Assembly: GCA_030027265.1 (NCBI GenBank)
Contig: JASENG010000028.1
Span: 1 to 37,011 of the forward strand
Reading direction: 5' to 3'
DNA: 37,011 bases
Source: Lysinibacillus fusiformis
Lineage (GTDB): Bacteria > Bacillota > Bacilli > Bacillales_A > Planococcaceae
Positions 17,391 through 25,802 of the stretch are shown in pieces. The position numbers and the translations under genes are program-made. Numbering within the stretch: position 1 is the first letter of the stretch; each line of letters opens with the position of its first letter. The notes below the pieces were generated by a model. The model was not told the DNA's origin and ran no database searches. It saw only the letters and a program-made list of their open reading frames with translations.

Positions 17391-18290
17391 TTATTTCTTA
17401 CTATTAGAATGTGGATCCAGAATATCTCGGAGTCCATCACCAAACATATTCAAGGCCAAAATTGCCAATACAATACAGATTCCCGGGAAAATGACCATCC
17501 AAGGCGTGTTGAAGATAACCATCTTTCCGTCATAGAGGATGTTGCCCCAGCTTGGTGTCGGCGCTGGTACACCAGCCCCTAAAAAGCTTAGAGTTGCTTC
17601 TATTAAAATAGCATTGGCAAAAACCGAAGTAATTTGGATGATTAATGGGGATACAACGTTAGGTGCAATATGTCCCCAGATGATACGAAATGATTTTGCG
17701 CCTATTGCCTTCATCGCCTCAATATATGTCTCTTCTCGTATCACTAATGCCGATGATCGCACAACACGGGCAACATAAGGCGTGTAGACAATACTTAAGG
17801 CGATAATAATATTTTGGGTACTTGGGCCAAGCGCCGCCATCAATGCAATCGCCAGCAAAATCGCCGGAATCGCCATGATGCCCTCGCAAATACGCATCAA
17901 GATATTATCCAGCGTCTTGTAATAGCTTGCATATAAACCGATGACAGTCCCTATTACCCCCGCAAAAAACGCTACAGCCAAGCCAATCAATAAGGAAACT
18001 TGCGCACCATAGATAATTCTGGCCAGTAAATCGCGCCCCATATTATCCGTACCAAATAGATAATCCCCGCTTGGCCCCAGAAGGCGATCTTCCGGATGGA
18101 TTTCATACGGATCCGAATCTATCAAAACAGGACCTAAAAGAGCCAATGCTACTATAAATAACAGTATGACAAAGCCCGTTACAGCTTGTTTATTATGAAT
18201 GAATTTCCTGATCGCCAATCGACGCTGTTCTTTCTTTAACGTCGTTCTCTTCTTATGAAGATCGGATGCTGAATTCACAACGGCTTCCAT
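17391..18290 (-). CDS. Oligopeptide/dipeptide ABC transporter permease (DppC/OppC type)
   Basis: Membrane protein of 299 residues. It has a charged cytoplasmic N-terminus of about 35 residues, then about six hydrophobic segments. Typical blocks are HPEDRLLGPSGDYLFGTDNM and GRDLLARIIYGAQVSL, and the EAA loop EAMKAIGAKSFRIIWGHIAPN. GGGAGG lies 8-9 bases before the ATG. It is the partner of the DppB-like permease 20 bases upstream. Confidence 0.93.
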   Translation of the reverse strand: MEAVVNSASDLHKKRTTLKKEQRRLAIRKFIHNKQAVTGFVILLFIVALALLGPVLIDSDPYEIHPEDRLLGPSGDYLFGTDNMGRDLLARIIYGAQVSLLIGLAVAFFAGVIGTVIGLYASYYKTLDNILMRICEGIMAIPAILLAIALMAALGPSTQNIIIALSIVYTPYVARVVRSSALVIREETYIEAMKAIGAKSFRIIWGHIAPNVVSPLIIQITSVFANAILIEATLSFLGAGVPAPTPSWGNILYDGKMVIFNTPWMVIFPGICIVLAILALNMFGDGLRDILDPHSNSKK

Positions 18291-18310
18291 ATTCTCTACC
18301 TCCCTTAGAT

Positions 18311-19258
18311 TTATTTATCCAATTTAACCCTTGGATCAATGACGCCATATAACAAGTCAACGATCAGATTGATGACCACATAAACAAATGTGACAAATAA
18401 AATGATTCCCTGGATTACTGGGAAATCGCGTCGTTCAATCGAGTTGACAACCAATTGGCCAATCCCGGGAATATTGAATACCGTTTCGACTACTGCAGCT
18501 CCAGCAATTAAAATACCGAAATTTTGTCCAATAATCGTCACGATCGGTAAAAGCGCATTTCGAAGTGTATGTCTGTAAATTACCAAGCCTTCCTTTACAC
18601 CTTTTGCTCGAGCTGTTTTAATGAAGTTCAGATTCAGCACATCCAGCATCGAAGAACGGGTCATTCTGGCAGTTAAAGCCACATGCATACAGCCAAGCGC
18701 CAGCGCCGGCAATATTAAATAGCGCAAGTGCTCCCATAGTCCATCACTCAATTCTTTATAGCCTGCTACAGGGAACCATTGTAATTTAATCGAAAATAGT
18801 AAAATCAAGAATAATGCCAGCAAAAAACTAGGAATCGCTACCCCTATGTACGACAGGCCCATAAAGGACTGATCGACAAAAGTGCCCCTTCGTCTAGCAG
18901 CAAAAATCCCAATTGGAATCCCGATAATGATGGCAAAAATTTCTGCAAGAACGGCCAAAGACAAAGTTGGCCCTAAATGGCTGATGATCGAGAAGGTTAC
19001 TTCTTCCTTCATAAAATAAGAAGTTCCCAGATCACCCGTCAGCACACCGCCCATCCAAGAAAAATAGCGCTCTACGAAAGAATCATTAAGTCCCATTTCA
19101 TCTCGTAAAGCTTCTACTTGCTCATCCGTTGCCGAATCACCCAGCATAACTTCCGCCGGATCTCCCGGTGTTAAGTAGATAATCAAATAAACGACTATGG
19201 AAACAACAAAAAGTGTTGGTATTAATGTTATCAAACGTTTCAGTAAGTACGTTTTCAC
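18311..19258 (-). CDS. Oligopeptide/dipeptide ABC transporter permease (DppB/OppB type)
   Basis: Membrane protein of 315 residues starting with GTG (GTGAAAACG) behind GAGGAGGG. N-terminal YLLKRLITLIPTLFVVSIVV and the following YLTPGDPAEVMLG block are classic for DppB. The EAA loop FIKTARAKGVKEGLVIYRHT is present. It forms the translocation pore together with the DppC-like protein. The binding protein gene lies 122 bases upstream, separated by a hairpin. Confidence 0.93.
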   Translation of the reverse strand: MKTYLLKRLITLIPTLFVVSIVVYLIIYLTPGDPAEVMLGDSATDEQVEALRDEMGLNDSFVERYFSWMGGVLTGDLGTSYFMKEEVTFSIISHLGPTLSLAVLAEIFAIIIGIPIGIFAARRRGTFVDQSFMGLSYIGVAIPSFLLALFLILLFSIKLQWFPVAGYKELSDGLWEHLRYLILPALALGCMHVALTARMTRSSMLDVLNLNFIKTARAKGVKEGLVIYRHTLRNALLPIVTIIGQNFGILIAGAAVVETVFNIPGIGQLVVNSIERRDFPVIQGIILFVTFVYVVINLIVDLLYGVIDPRVKLDK

Positions 19259-19298
19259 CTTTTTCCCTCCTCTTTTAAGATGATGAAAAGAAATAATT

Positions 19299-19323
19299 GC
19301 TTCCCCACGATTTATGGGGAAGC
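19299..19323 (-). terminator. Intercistronic hairpin after the peptide-binding protein gene
   Basis: GCTTCCCC (19299-19306) and GGGGAAGC (19316-19323) pair perfectly around a 9-base loop. The tail on the minus strand is U-rich but interrupted. It probably acts as partial terminator or stabiliser, giving more binding protein than permease. It parallels the hairpin at 5185-5209. Confidence 0.65.
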
Positions 19324-19380
19324 TGGAAAACCTGGCTAATTGCAGAGCCTTTTAGCGACTGCACCTATTCCGCCAAGCGA

Positions 19381-20958
19381 TTATTCACTTACAGATACAT
19401 TAAAGAATAAAGGCACCTCAAAGTACTTGTAGCCTTGAACATCTGCTGTGTAAGCGGAAATTTTATTGGCCGCAAACGTTGTAATCAGTTTTACATCTTC
19501 AATGGAATGCGTTTGTAATTCCTCCCAATACTGTTTCGCTTCTTCAGTTGTTGGTGCACTTTTGATTTTTGCAAGGAGCTCTTTTTGAGTATCTGTCTCT
19601 GCCCCATCAAAATAGCTTTCCGCATAGTATAAAAGCTCAACTGGACTTGGAGTGGACGGGAAGCTTGTTGTGAAGATATTCCAATCCTCCGGAGAGTTAC
19701 GGACCTCACTTAAAGCTGTTGCCCAGTCGTATACTAAAAGCTCTACATTCAAGCCAATCTTCGCAAGCTGTTCTTTTACATAAACGGCTTCGTTATACAT
19801 TTGTGGATAGTCGCGCGTTGTTAAAATGTTAAGCTTTTCGCCATCGTAGCCGCTTTGTTCGACTAATTGTTTTGCTTTCTCTAAATCTTTTTGGTTATGG
19901 AATTCTGAACCTGCCTCTGTTGCCCATACAGTATTTTGTTTAGGCAATTGGCTAGGCGTGATTTCATAGTTATCAACTGCGGCTACTGCAGCAAGTGCAT
20001 CAAGATCTAAAGCATACGCCACTGCTTGTCTTAGCTCTGTTGATTGGAAAGCTCCTTGTTTACGGTTAAATAATAGCGTGTAATTCGCATCGAACGGCGT
20101 CACGTATTCTAAATCCGGATTTGCCTCAAGCTGCGCTAAATCATCCTGAATAATACCCGCGGCAATATCATATTCGCCTGTTTGAAGACCGGATAATTGA
20201 GTGGATGGATCAATTACGATATCAAAGTAAACATCTTTTACCAGCGCTTCCTTCTTGCCCGATAGACCACTTGTAGGTGCATCTAATGCTACGTAATCAT
20301 CAAATCTAGTAAAGTGTAGATATTGGTCCTGTTTCCACTCGGCAAATTTGAATGGGCCTGTACCGATAAATTCTTCCACACCCGCTTCTGGGGCTGACTC
20401 CACGATTTCTTTTGGCATAATCGCAGCTAAATGCGATGTATTGGCAATGGCACCTAATGCAAGTGTAGTAGGCTCTGCCAGTGTCATTGTCACTGTATAT
20501 TCATCTACTTCTGCAAATTGCGGTTCTGTTAAAACAGCTCTTGCAGAGGAAGATTTTTCTTTCCAGCGGTTCATTGAGGCAACAACGTCTTCTGCTTTCA
20601 TCTCGTCGCCGTTATGGAATTTAACGCCCTGTCTTAAATTGAACGTATATGTTTTTCCATCTTCACTCACGTCAACTGATTCCGCCAGCATTGGTACGGC
20701 TTCGTAGTTTTCATTGAAGGCAACTAAAGATTCAAAAATAACCGAGGCAACTTCACGTGTAACAATCGCATTTGACATCAACGGGTCCAGTGTAGGCGGC
20801 TGTACATTACTGGCATAATGCAATTCGCCATCCGTTGCGACTTGCGTATCAGACCCTTCTGAAGATTCACTTCCTTCTCCGCTGTCCCCACTACAACCAG
20901 CAATTATCATTACGATCGAGAATACGGCCAATAACCATCCTAGCTTCTTTAATTTCAT
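19381..20958 (-). CDS. Peptide ABC transporter substrate-binding lipoprotein (family 5)
   Basis: Lipoprotein of 525 residues with lipobox IAGC and lipidated Cys22, a Ser/Gly/Glu linker and a family-5 (DppA/OppA/NikA) binding domain. Visible blocks are LHYASNVQPPTLDPLMSNAI, the VSEDGKTYTFNLRQGVKFHN block, FIGTGPFKF and LFNRKQGAFQSTELRQAVAY. ATG 20958 is chosen because AAAGGAG lies 8 bases before it; the longer form from 21000 adds an unlikely charged leader. The family binds peptides but also opines, nickel and sugar or hydroxyacid conjugates, so the ligand is open. Confidence 0.92.
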   Translation of the reverse strand: MKLKKLGWLLAVFSIVMIIAGCSGDSGEGSESSEGSDTQVATDGELHYASNVQPPTLDPLMSNAIVTREVASVIFESLVAFNENYEAVPMLAESVDVSEDGKTYTFNLRQGVKFHNGDEMKAEDVVASMNRWKEKSSSARAVLTEPQFAEVDEYTVTMTLAEPTTLALGAIANTSHLAAIMPKEIVESAPEAGVEEFIGTGPFKFAEWKQDQYLHFTRFDDYVALDAPTSGLSGKKEALVKDVYFDIVIDPSTQLSGLQTGEYDIAAGIIQDDLAQLEANPDLEYVTPFDANYTLLFNRKQGAFQSTELRQAVAYALDLDALAAVAAVDNYEITPSQLPKQNTVWATEAGSEFHNQKDLEKAKQLVEQSGYDGEKLNILTTRDYPQMYNEAVYVKEQLAKIGLNVELLVYDWATALSEVRNSPEDWNIFTTSFPSTPSPVELLYYAESYFDGAETDTQKELLAKIKSAPTTEEAKQYWEELQTHSIEDVKLITTFAANKISAYTADVQGYKYFEVPLFFNVSVSE

Positions 20959-20973
20959 GCTTATCTCTCCTTT

Positions 20974-21085
20974 AATTTTCCCATTAAATTTTCCGTTCAA
21001 TTTTCCGTAAAGTAGAGTTTAAACTAGTCTAAATATTCAGTTTATTTTTCATATAAATCTAGTCTATATCCTTTAGCAATTTTCC
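20974..21085. promoter_or_regulatory. Cluster of AATTTTCC motifs upstream of the peptide-binding gene
   Basis: AATTTTCC occurs at 20974, 20987, 20999 and 21078; the first three are 12-13 bases apart. The same motif occurs twice in the leader of the divergent M20 peptidase gene (22241 and 22259). AATTTTC is half of the CodY box AATTTTCWGAAAATT, so CodY-like control is possible, but no full box is present. A direct repeat CTAGTCTA also lies at 21024 and 21059. Confidence 0.35.
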
Positions 21086-21117
21086 CAGCAATCGTAAAGC
21101 AGTATTGATGGAGGAAT

Positions 21118-21786
21118 CTATTTGCCTTTTAAGGCCATAACTTCCTTCATTCTCGAGGCGATTTTGCCAATATGTTCTTCCATTTTGGCTTTAGCCAGTA
21201 CACCATTTTTTTCTTCAATTGCTTTTAGAATGTCGATATGTTCTTTTAGAGATCTTTCGCCGGTTTGGGGCAATTTGTAAACGAAAAAGTTAAATACACG
21301 GTAGATGCCGGTATTCATTTCATAAATGATTTCTTTTAATTTCGGATTCTTGTTTGCGGATGCTAGAAGTAAATGGAACTCTCGGTCTAATTCTAAGAAG
21401 AGGTTAAAATTGTTATCAAGTGTGGCTTGTTCTTGTTGATGGATGTTCTCTTTTAATTGTTTAAGAAGGGTTTCACTGATGTTATTCACGATTTTTTCGA
21501 CATTATAAGATTCGTTGATTTGACGAACTTCCAAAGTATGAAGAAAATCTTCTTCTGTCAGGATGGATACTCTTGCAGGCTTTCCTCGTTCAGCCGTTAG
21601 AAAACCTTCTCTTTGAAGTCTGCGAAGGGCTTCGCGGATCGGTGTTCGGCTGATGCCTAATTGAGCGGCAATTTTTTCTTCCGGCAATTCTTCACCTGGA
21701 CTCAGTTCACCAGTCACTATTGCGTCTCTTAGGATTCGTGCTGCTTGGTCGGCTAATAATTCTTTCTCTATAACCTTTTTTACCAT
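21118..21786 (-). CDS. GntR-family regulator with FCD ligand domain
   Basis: Protein of 222 residues. The winged helix-turn-helix at about 8-70 shows EEKIAAQLGISRTPIREALR followed by LQREGFLTAERGK. An all-helical FCD domain (about 80-215) has the usual His-rich metal/ligand positions, including EFHLLLA and KEHIDIL. FCD regulators usually sense organic acids. It heads the peptide-import operon, 159 bases before the binding-protein gene, and has three TGTATAC palindromes just upstream, consistent with autoregulation and repression. AGGAGG-like GGGAGG precedes the ATG. Confidence 0.93.
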   Translation of the reverse strand: MVKKVIEKELLADQAARILRDAIVTGELSPGEELPEEKIAAQLGISRTPIREALRRLQREGFLTAERGKPARVSILTEEDFLHTLEVRQINESYNVEKIVNNISETLLKQLKENIHQQEQATLDNNFNLFLELDREFHLLLASANKNPKLKEIIYEMNTGIYRVFNFFVYKLPQTGERSLKEHIDILKAIEEKNGVLAKAKMEEHIGKIASRMKEVMALKGK

Positions 21787-21805
21787 TGTTATTCACACCT
21801 CCCTT

Positions 21806-21820
21806 TGTATACTGCATACA
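21806..21820. promoter_or_regulatory. Putative GntR operator 1
   Basis: TGTATACTGCATACA is a 7-1-7 palindrome with one mismatch, directly in front of the ribosome site of the GntR gene. The position would allow blocking of transcription or translation start. Confidence 0.65.
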
Positions 21821-21860
21821 AAAGTGAAAAAGGAATTACAAAGGAAATGTCATAAGCACT

Positions 21861-21875
21861 TGTATACTGTATACA
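21861..21875. promoter_or_regulatory. Putative GntR operator 2 (perfect copy)
   Basis: TGTATACTGTATACA is a perfect 7-1-7 palindrome with T and A continuing on both sides. Its centre lies 55 bases from operator 1. Confidence 0.75.
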
Positions 21876-21897
21876 ACAAATACGTAAAAAAATAGTC

Positions 21898-21912
21898 GGT
21901 ATACTGTATACT
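21898..21912. promoter_or_regulatory. Putative GntR operator 3
   Basis: GGTATACTGTATACT keeps the GTATAC-T-GTATAC core and differs only at the outermost bases. Its centre lies 37 bases from operator 2. Three sites suggest cooperative binding. Confidence 0.65.
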
Positions 21913-22205
21913 GATTCAAGCTAAAAAAAGAGTTTGTTTGAAGAGCGAATGGTCGATATACGATTTATAGTAAAAACCATAGCTTCTTTTAGTAGATTTC
22001 CCTGCATAATTCGAATCGGTTCAACACCACCTTTCAATTTACTGGAAAATAATTATATTAAACTTAAACATTTTCAAATTAAAAATCAAGACCTTTGTTA
22101 AAATTTATAACATAAAAAATATTTTCACTGTGTCCATATGAAATATATCTTATAGAATGCTCCCTGCTTTCTATGAAAATCTAATTATTTAATATTCAGA
22201 ATTGA

Positions 22206-22234
22206 TTGACACTCCAAAAAATCAGTGTTATTCT
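22206..22234 (+). promoter_or_regulatory. Sigma-A-like promoter of the M20 peptidase gene
   Basis: TTGACA at 22206-22211 is a consensus -35. After 17 bases comes TATTCT (22229-22234), a 4-of-6 -10. Start would be near 22241, exactly where AATTTTCC motifs lie at 22241 and 22259, so a protein bound there would repress. The leader is about 110 bases. Confidence 0.6.
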
Positions 22235-22349
22235 TTGTTTAATTTTCCATTATCCTAAAATTTTCCGCATTGTAGAATAATAATATAGAGCACTCTAGTC
22301 CATTATGAATTTCAAATCGAACATAATAACTTTAAGAAAAGGTGATCTT

Positions 22350-23996
22350 ATGAAAACTCTACAATGGAATACCCCTGAAAAACTTCGGGCTTTGCTATGC
22401 GAACTAGTTAGTTGGGAAAGCCGTACACATACAGAAGGCGAACGCAGCTTTCCTTATAAGCTTCAACAAAAATTACGTGAATTATCTTATTACAAACAAC
22501 ACCCAGAATACTTATCCCTCCATGCTGCCGACCATGGCAGAAATCTTGTGGCCGCTTTGTACAAGCACGAATCAGCAACTGAAACGATTGTTTTAATTAG
22601 CCATTTTGATACTGTCCAAACGGAAGAATACGGAGATCTCGAAGAACTTGCATTCCATCCTGAATTGTTGACAAAGGAATTGATGAAGCGAAAAGAAAGC
22701 TTGATCGGCGAGGCAAAAACCGACTTGGAATCCGGCGGCTATTTGTTTGGCCGGGGCACAATGGATATGAAAATGGGCTTGGCCCTCCATATGGCACTGA
22801 TCGAAACAGCCATTTCCGAGGATTGGCCGATTAATCTATTATTGGTTACTGTGCCTGATGAGGAAGTAAACTCTTCCGGCATGCGGGAAGCCGTGAAAGC
22901 CCTAGTTTCTTTACGCGACCAGTACAGTCTTTCCTATAAATTATTCTTGAATAGTGAACCCTCTTTCTCCCAAAAGCCTGGGGACGAAAACTATTATATT
23001 TATAGCGGCTCCATCGGCAAAATCATGCCTGCTGCCCTTTTTTACGGGAAAGAAACTCATGTCGGCGAGCCTTTAAAAGGGATGACGGCCAATTATATGG
23101 CATCTTTTCTAACGCAGTTAATGGAGTGGAACCCACTATTCAACGAAACCGATCGGGACGAAAGAACACCTTTGCCGGTTTCGTTGCAGCAAAAGGATTT
23201 GAAAACGCAATACTCCACCCAAACACCTTATCGAGCAGTCGCACTCTATAATGTATTTTTGATGAAAAAAACAGCAAGCGACATTATGAATCTTTTTGAA
23301 AATGTTGCGCAAGAAGCGGCTAAACGATGCAATGAGTCCTACAAAGCCTTATGCCGCCATGAACAAGTTGGAGGAATTGGCGATGTCCGCGTGATTCGAT
23401 ACAAGGATTTACTGGCCTATGCCTTAAAGAAAATCGGGCAGGAGCAGGTAGATAAGGTAATCGAAGACGTGGAAAGTAATGAAGAATGGGACGAGCGGGA
23501 GAAATCCCTTCGTATCGCAGATGGCTTGATGATTCGCTGCAGTGAATTGGCGCCGGCAATCGTTATTTTGTTTGCCCCGCCCTACTATCCAGCGGTTAAC
23601 TCTTCCGATGATTCCTTGATTATCGACAGTACACAATTTGTAAAGGAACTCGCCCTGAAGGAGTTGGGGATGGAAGTGAATCAAATCCATTACTTCAACG
23701 GCCTTTGTGACCTAAGCTATGTCAATTATAACGATGAATCGGATGGTTGGTATGCCTACGAAGAAAATACACCTGTGTGGGGCACTTTATACAGCATCCC
23801 TTTCAAAGAAATGAGCCAGCTCCAGGCACCCGTCCTGAACATTGGCCCATTCGGAAAAGATGCCCATCAAAGCACAGAACGGCTGCATATTCAGAATGCC
23901 TTTGTTCAAACCCCATTATTGCTGGAGAAGTTGATTAAGAGAATGTTTGAAGATGGTGCGATTACGGGGATTTCGAATGAGGAATCTGCGGTTTGA
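22350..23996 (+). CDS. M20-family metallopeptidase, RocB-like
   Basis: Protein of 548 residues, close to the length of Bacillus RocB (arginine utilisation protein). Zinc-site motifs of the M20 fold are visible: SHFDTV with His85 and Asp87, GRGTMDMKMG with Asp139, and PDEEVNSSG with Glu171/Glu172. It is a cytoplasmic hydrolase of peptide or N-acyl amino-acid bonds by family. ATG 22350 is used because AAAGGTGATCTT precedes it; the 15-codon upstream extension lacks a site. It is divergent from the peptide-import operon, sharing the AATTTTCC motif, and is inferred to cleave the imported compound. The rocB name is not assigned because the roc context is absent. Confidence 0.88.
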   Translation: MKTLQWNTPEKLRALLCELVSWESRTHTEGERSFPYKLQQKLRELSYYKQHPEYLSLHAADHGRNLVAALYKHESATETIVLISHFDTVQTEEYGDLEELAFHPELLTKELMKRKESLIGEAKTDLESGGYLFGRGTMDMKMGLALHMALIETAISEDWPINLLLVTVPDEEVNSSGMREAVKALVSLRDQYSLSYKLFLNSEPSFSQKPGDENYYIYSGSIGKIMPAALFYGKETHVGEPLKGMTANYMASFLTQLMEWNPLFNETDRDERTPLPVSLQQKDLKTQYSTQTPYRAVALYNVFLMKKTASDIMNLFENVAQEAAKRCNESYKALCRHEQVGGIGDVRVIRYKDLLAYALKKIGQEQVDKVIEDVESNEEWDEREKSLRIADGLMIRCSELAPAIVILFAPPYYPAVNSSDDSLIIDSTQFVKELALKELGMEVNQIHYFNGLCDLSYVNYNDESDGWYAYEENTPVWGTLYSIPFKEMSQLQAPVLNIGPFGKDAHQSTERLHIQNAFVQTPLLLEKLIKRMFEDGAITGISNEESAV

Positions 23997-24010
23997 TAAG
24001 TTAAAAGTAA

Positions 24011-24034
24011 GACCTGTCTTGGATTAGGCAGGTC
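24011..24034 (+). terminator. Hairpin after the M20 peptidase gene
   Basis: GACCTGTC pairs with GGCAGGTC (one G-U) around an 8-base loop, followed by CUCUU. It starts about 14 bases past the stop codon and is the first of two tandem hairpins. Confidence 0.55.
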
Positions 24035-24045
24035 CTCTTGACGGG

Positions 24046-24086
24046 AAAAGCCATTCAGAATGATGGACTCATTCTGAATGGCTTTT
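24046..24086. terminator. Bidirectional terminator between M20 and DeoC genes
   Basis: An 18-bp perfect stem (24046-24063 with 24069-24086) with a 5-base loop has AAAA at one foot and UUUUU at the other on either strand. It serves the convergent M20 gene and the DeoC gene ending at 24095. Confidence 0.9.
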
Positions 24087-24094
24087 TAATTACC

Positions 24095-24775
24095 TCAATA
24101 CCCCGAACTACCCGCTGTGTCCTCAGTCAGGTTTACAATTCCAACTCCATTGCTAGTTCCGATCCTTGTTGCACCTAGCTTAATGTATTTTTTTGCATCA
24201 GCAGTCGTTCTTATCCCGCCGGATGCTTTTACTTCTACCTCGTCGCCCACTATCTTTTTCATAAGCGAAACCATCTCTTCTGTAGCTCCAGCTGAACCAA
24301 AGCCAGTAGATGTTTTAACGAAATCGATTTTCGCCTCTTTTGCCAGTTCGCACACTTTACTTACTTCTTCTTGCGTTAAATAGCATGTTTCAAGAATAAC
24401 TTTAATAACTAAATTGGGATTATCTTCTTTTAATACCAAAAATGCAGCCATCTCTTTTTTAATATTATCGAAGTCTCCATTTTTGACATCCCCTATATTG
24501 AGTACATAATCTAGTTCTGCAGCGCCGTCCTGCAATGCCTGCTTTGCCTCAAAGATTTTCACATTCGTCAAAGTTGCACCTAACGGGAATCCGATAACTG
24601 TACATACTTTCACTTCAGTTCCCTGTAATAGCTCGCTTGCCTTCTTCACATAGACAGGGTTGATACAAACCGTGGCGAAGTGATTTTCAGAAGCCTCTTT
24701 ACATAGTTTTTCTATTGCAGCTTTAGAAGCATCAGCTTTTAGTAAAGTATGATCTATATATTTTTCAAGTGTCAT
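24095..24775 (-). CDS. deoC: Deoxyribose-phosphate aldolase family protein
   Basis: Class-I aldolase of 226 residues, normal for bacterial DeoC. The Schiff-base Lys154 is in FVKTSTGFG, the second lysine Lys183 is in VKASGGIRT, and Asp89 is in ELDYVLNIGD; all expected catalytic positions are kept. The family cleaves 2-deoxyribose-5-phosphate to acetaldehyde and glyceraldehyde-3-phosphate. ATG 24775 is chosen because GGAGTGAG precedes it by about 7 bases; a start at 24793 would overlap the previous stop. It closes the sugar operon, so it probably cuts the phosphorylated product made by the kinase and dehydrogenase, and the true substrate may differ from deoxyribose phosphate. Confidence 0.9.
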   Translation of the reverse strand: MTLEKYIDHTLLKADASKAAIEKLCKEASENHFATVCINPVYVKKASELLQGTEVKVCTVIGFPLGATLTNVKIFEAKQALQDGAAELDYVLNIGDVKNGDFDNIKKEMAAFLVLKEDNPNLVIKVILETCYLTQEEVSKVCELAKEAKIDFVKTSTGFGSAGATEEMVSLMKKIVGDEVEVKASGGIRTTADAKKYIKLGATRIGTSNGVGIVNLTEDTAGSSGY

Positions 24776-24792
24776 AGGACTCACTCCACTCA

Positions 24793-25791
24793 TTATTTGA
24801 TTTCTGCAAACTTCTTAGTGTCATCTAAATACTGATCCACATTCGTTTCATCTATCAATCCTGTACCACCGTCTACATATTTTTCGACAGTTTCGCCATT
24901 GCCAACTTTTACAGCGGTTTGGATAGACAAGACACCAAGAGAAATCGGATCATTAATGACTGTTGCCTTAAATTTTCCATCCTTGATTTGCTTTATCGCT
25001 TCCATCAGACCATCAATCCCAACAATACTTACATCTTGTAATTTACCTGAATTTTCAAGCACCTGTATTGCCCCTAAAGCCATGTCATCATTATGGGCAT
25101 ACACAAGATTCACGTCAGGATGTGCTTGCAGTAAATCCTGCATGGCAGAGACCGCCTCCGCACGAATATAGTTACTGTATGGTCCTTCTATAATTTCAAT
25201 TCCAGCTTCTTTTTCGACAATTTCGTGGAAACCATCATGACGTGCCTGCATTACCGTACCGCCGGCATCCCCTTGAATTTCAATAATTTTTCCTGTTGCT
25301 TTTCCTTCTCCGCCTAACAATTCAACTGCTTTTTTACCCGCTTCTCTACCCATTTCCTCATTGTCGCGACCGATATAAGAAGCAACCTCCTGTTTCGTGT
25401 TGCGGTCAACAGCAATCACGGGAATATTCGCCTGTTCTGCCGCTTTTAAAGCAGGTGCTACACCTGACGGATTCACTGGATTAATAAGAAGCACATCAAT
25501 TCCTTTAGTAATTAATGATTGGATATCGGAATTTTGCTTTTCAATATCATTTTGAGCATCTACCACAATCAATTCCGCTCCTAGTTTTGATGCTTCCTCT
25601 TTTGCCCCTTCAACAAGTGCTGTGTAAAAAGGTGATTCTAATGTTGGTTGCGAAAATCCGATCACCAGCTTATCTTCAGCCCCATCATTTCCTTCTGAAG
25701 ACGTATTTGTTCCCTCGTCGTTACCGCCACAAGCAGCTAAAATCAATACCATCATTGCCAAAACAGAAAAAATATTCAATCTCTTTTTCAT
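24793..25791 (-). CDS. Sugar ABC transporter substrate-binding lipoprotein (RbsB-like)
   Basis: Protein of 332 residues with lipobox LAAC and Cys21, a Gly/Asn/Glu linker and a periplasmic-binding-protein-1-like domain. Blocks typical of ribose/galactofuranose-type binders are VIGFSQPTLESPFYTALVEG, INPVNPSGVAPALKAAEQAN, IPVIAVDRN and VYAHNDDMALGAIQVLE. It captures a sugar or polyol outside the cell for the RbsC/RbsA-like pair. The start is 11 bases past the permease stop and behind an AGGGGG-type ribosome site. Confidence 0.92.
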   Translation of the reverse strand: MKKRLNIFSVLAMMVLILAACGGNDEGTNTSSEGNDGAEDKLVIGFSQPTLESPFYTALVEGAKEEASKLGAELIVVDAQNDIEKQNSDIQSLITKGIDVLLINPVNPSGVAPALKAAEQANIPVIAVDRNTKQEVASYIGRDNEEMGREAGKKAVELLGGEGKATGKIIEIQGDAGGTVMQARHDGFHEIVEKEAGIEIIEGPYSNYIRAEAVSAMQDLLQAHPDVNLVYAHNDDMALGAIQVLENSGKLQDVSIVGIDGLMEAIKQIKDGKFKATVINDPISLGVLSIQTAVKVGNGETVEKYVDGGTGLIDETNVDQYLDDTKKFAEIK

Positions 25792-25802
25792 GACAAAACC
25801 CC

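Larger units (their letters stand above)
21787..22349. other. Divergent control region between GntR gene and M20 peptidase gene
   Basis: This 563-base AT-rich gap carries the three GntR operators on the left and the predicted promoter and two AATTTTCC motifs on the right. Between 21913 and 22205 I see no gene, strong hairpin or further repeat. Confidence 0.6.

Noticed and set aside
19259..19380. T-box or other riboswitch between binding protein and permease
   Set aside because: Only a short hairpin is seen; no specifier-loop or T-box core sequence.
22350..23996. Naming the M20 gene rocB and placing it in arginine catabolism
   Set aside because: Family resemblance is good but no rocA, rocD or rocF lies nearby, and the neighbours concern peptide import.
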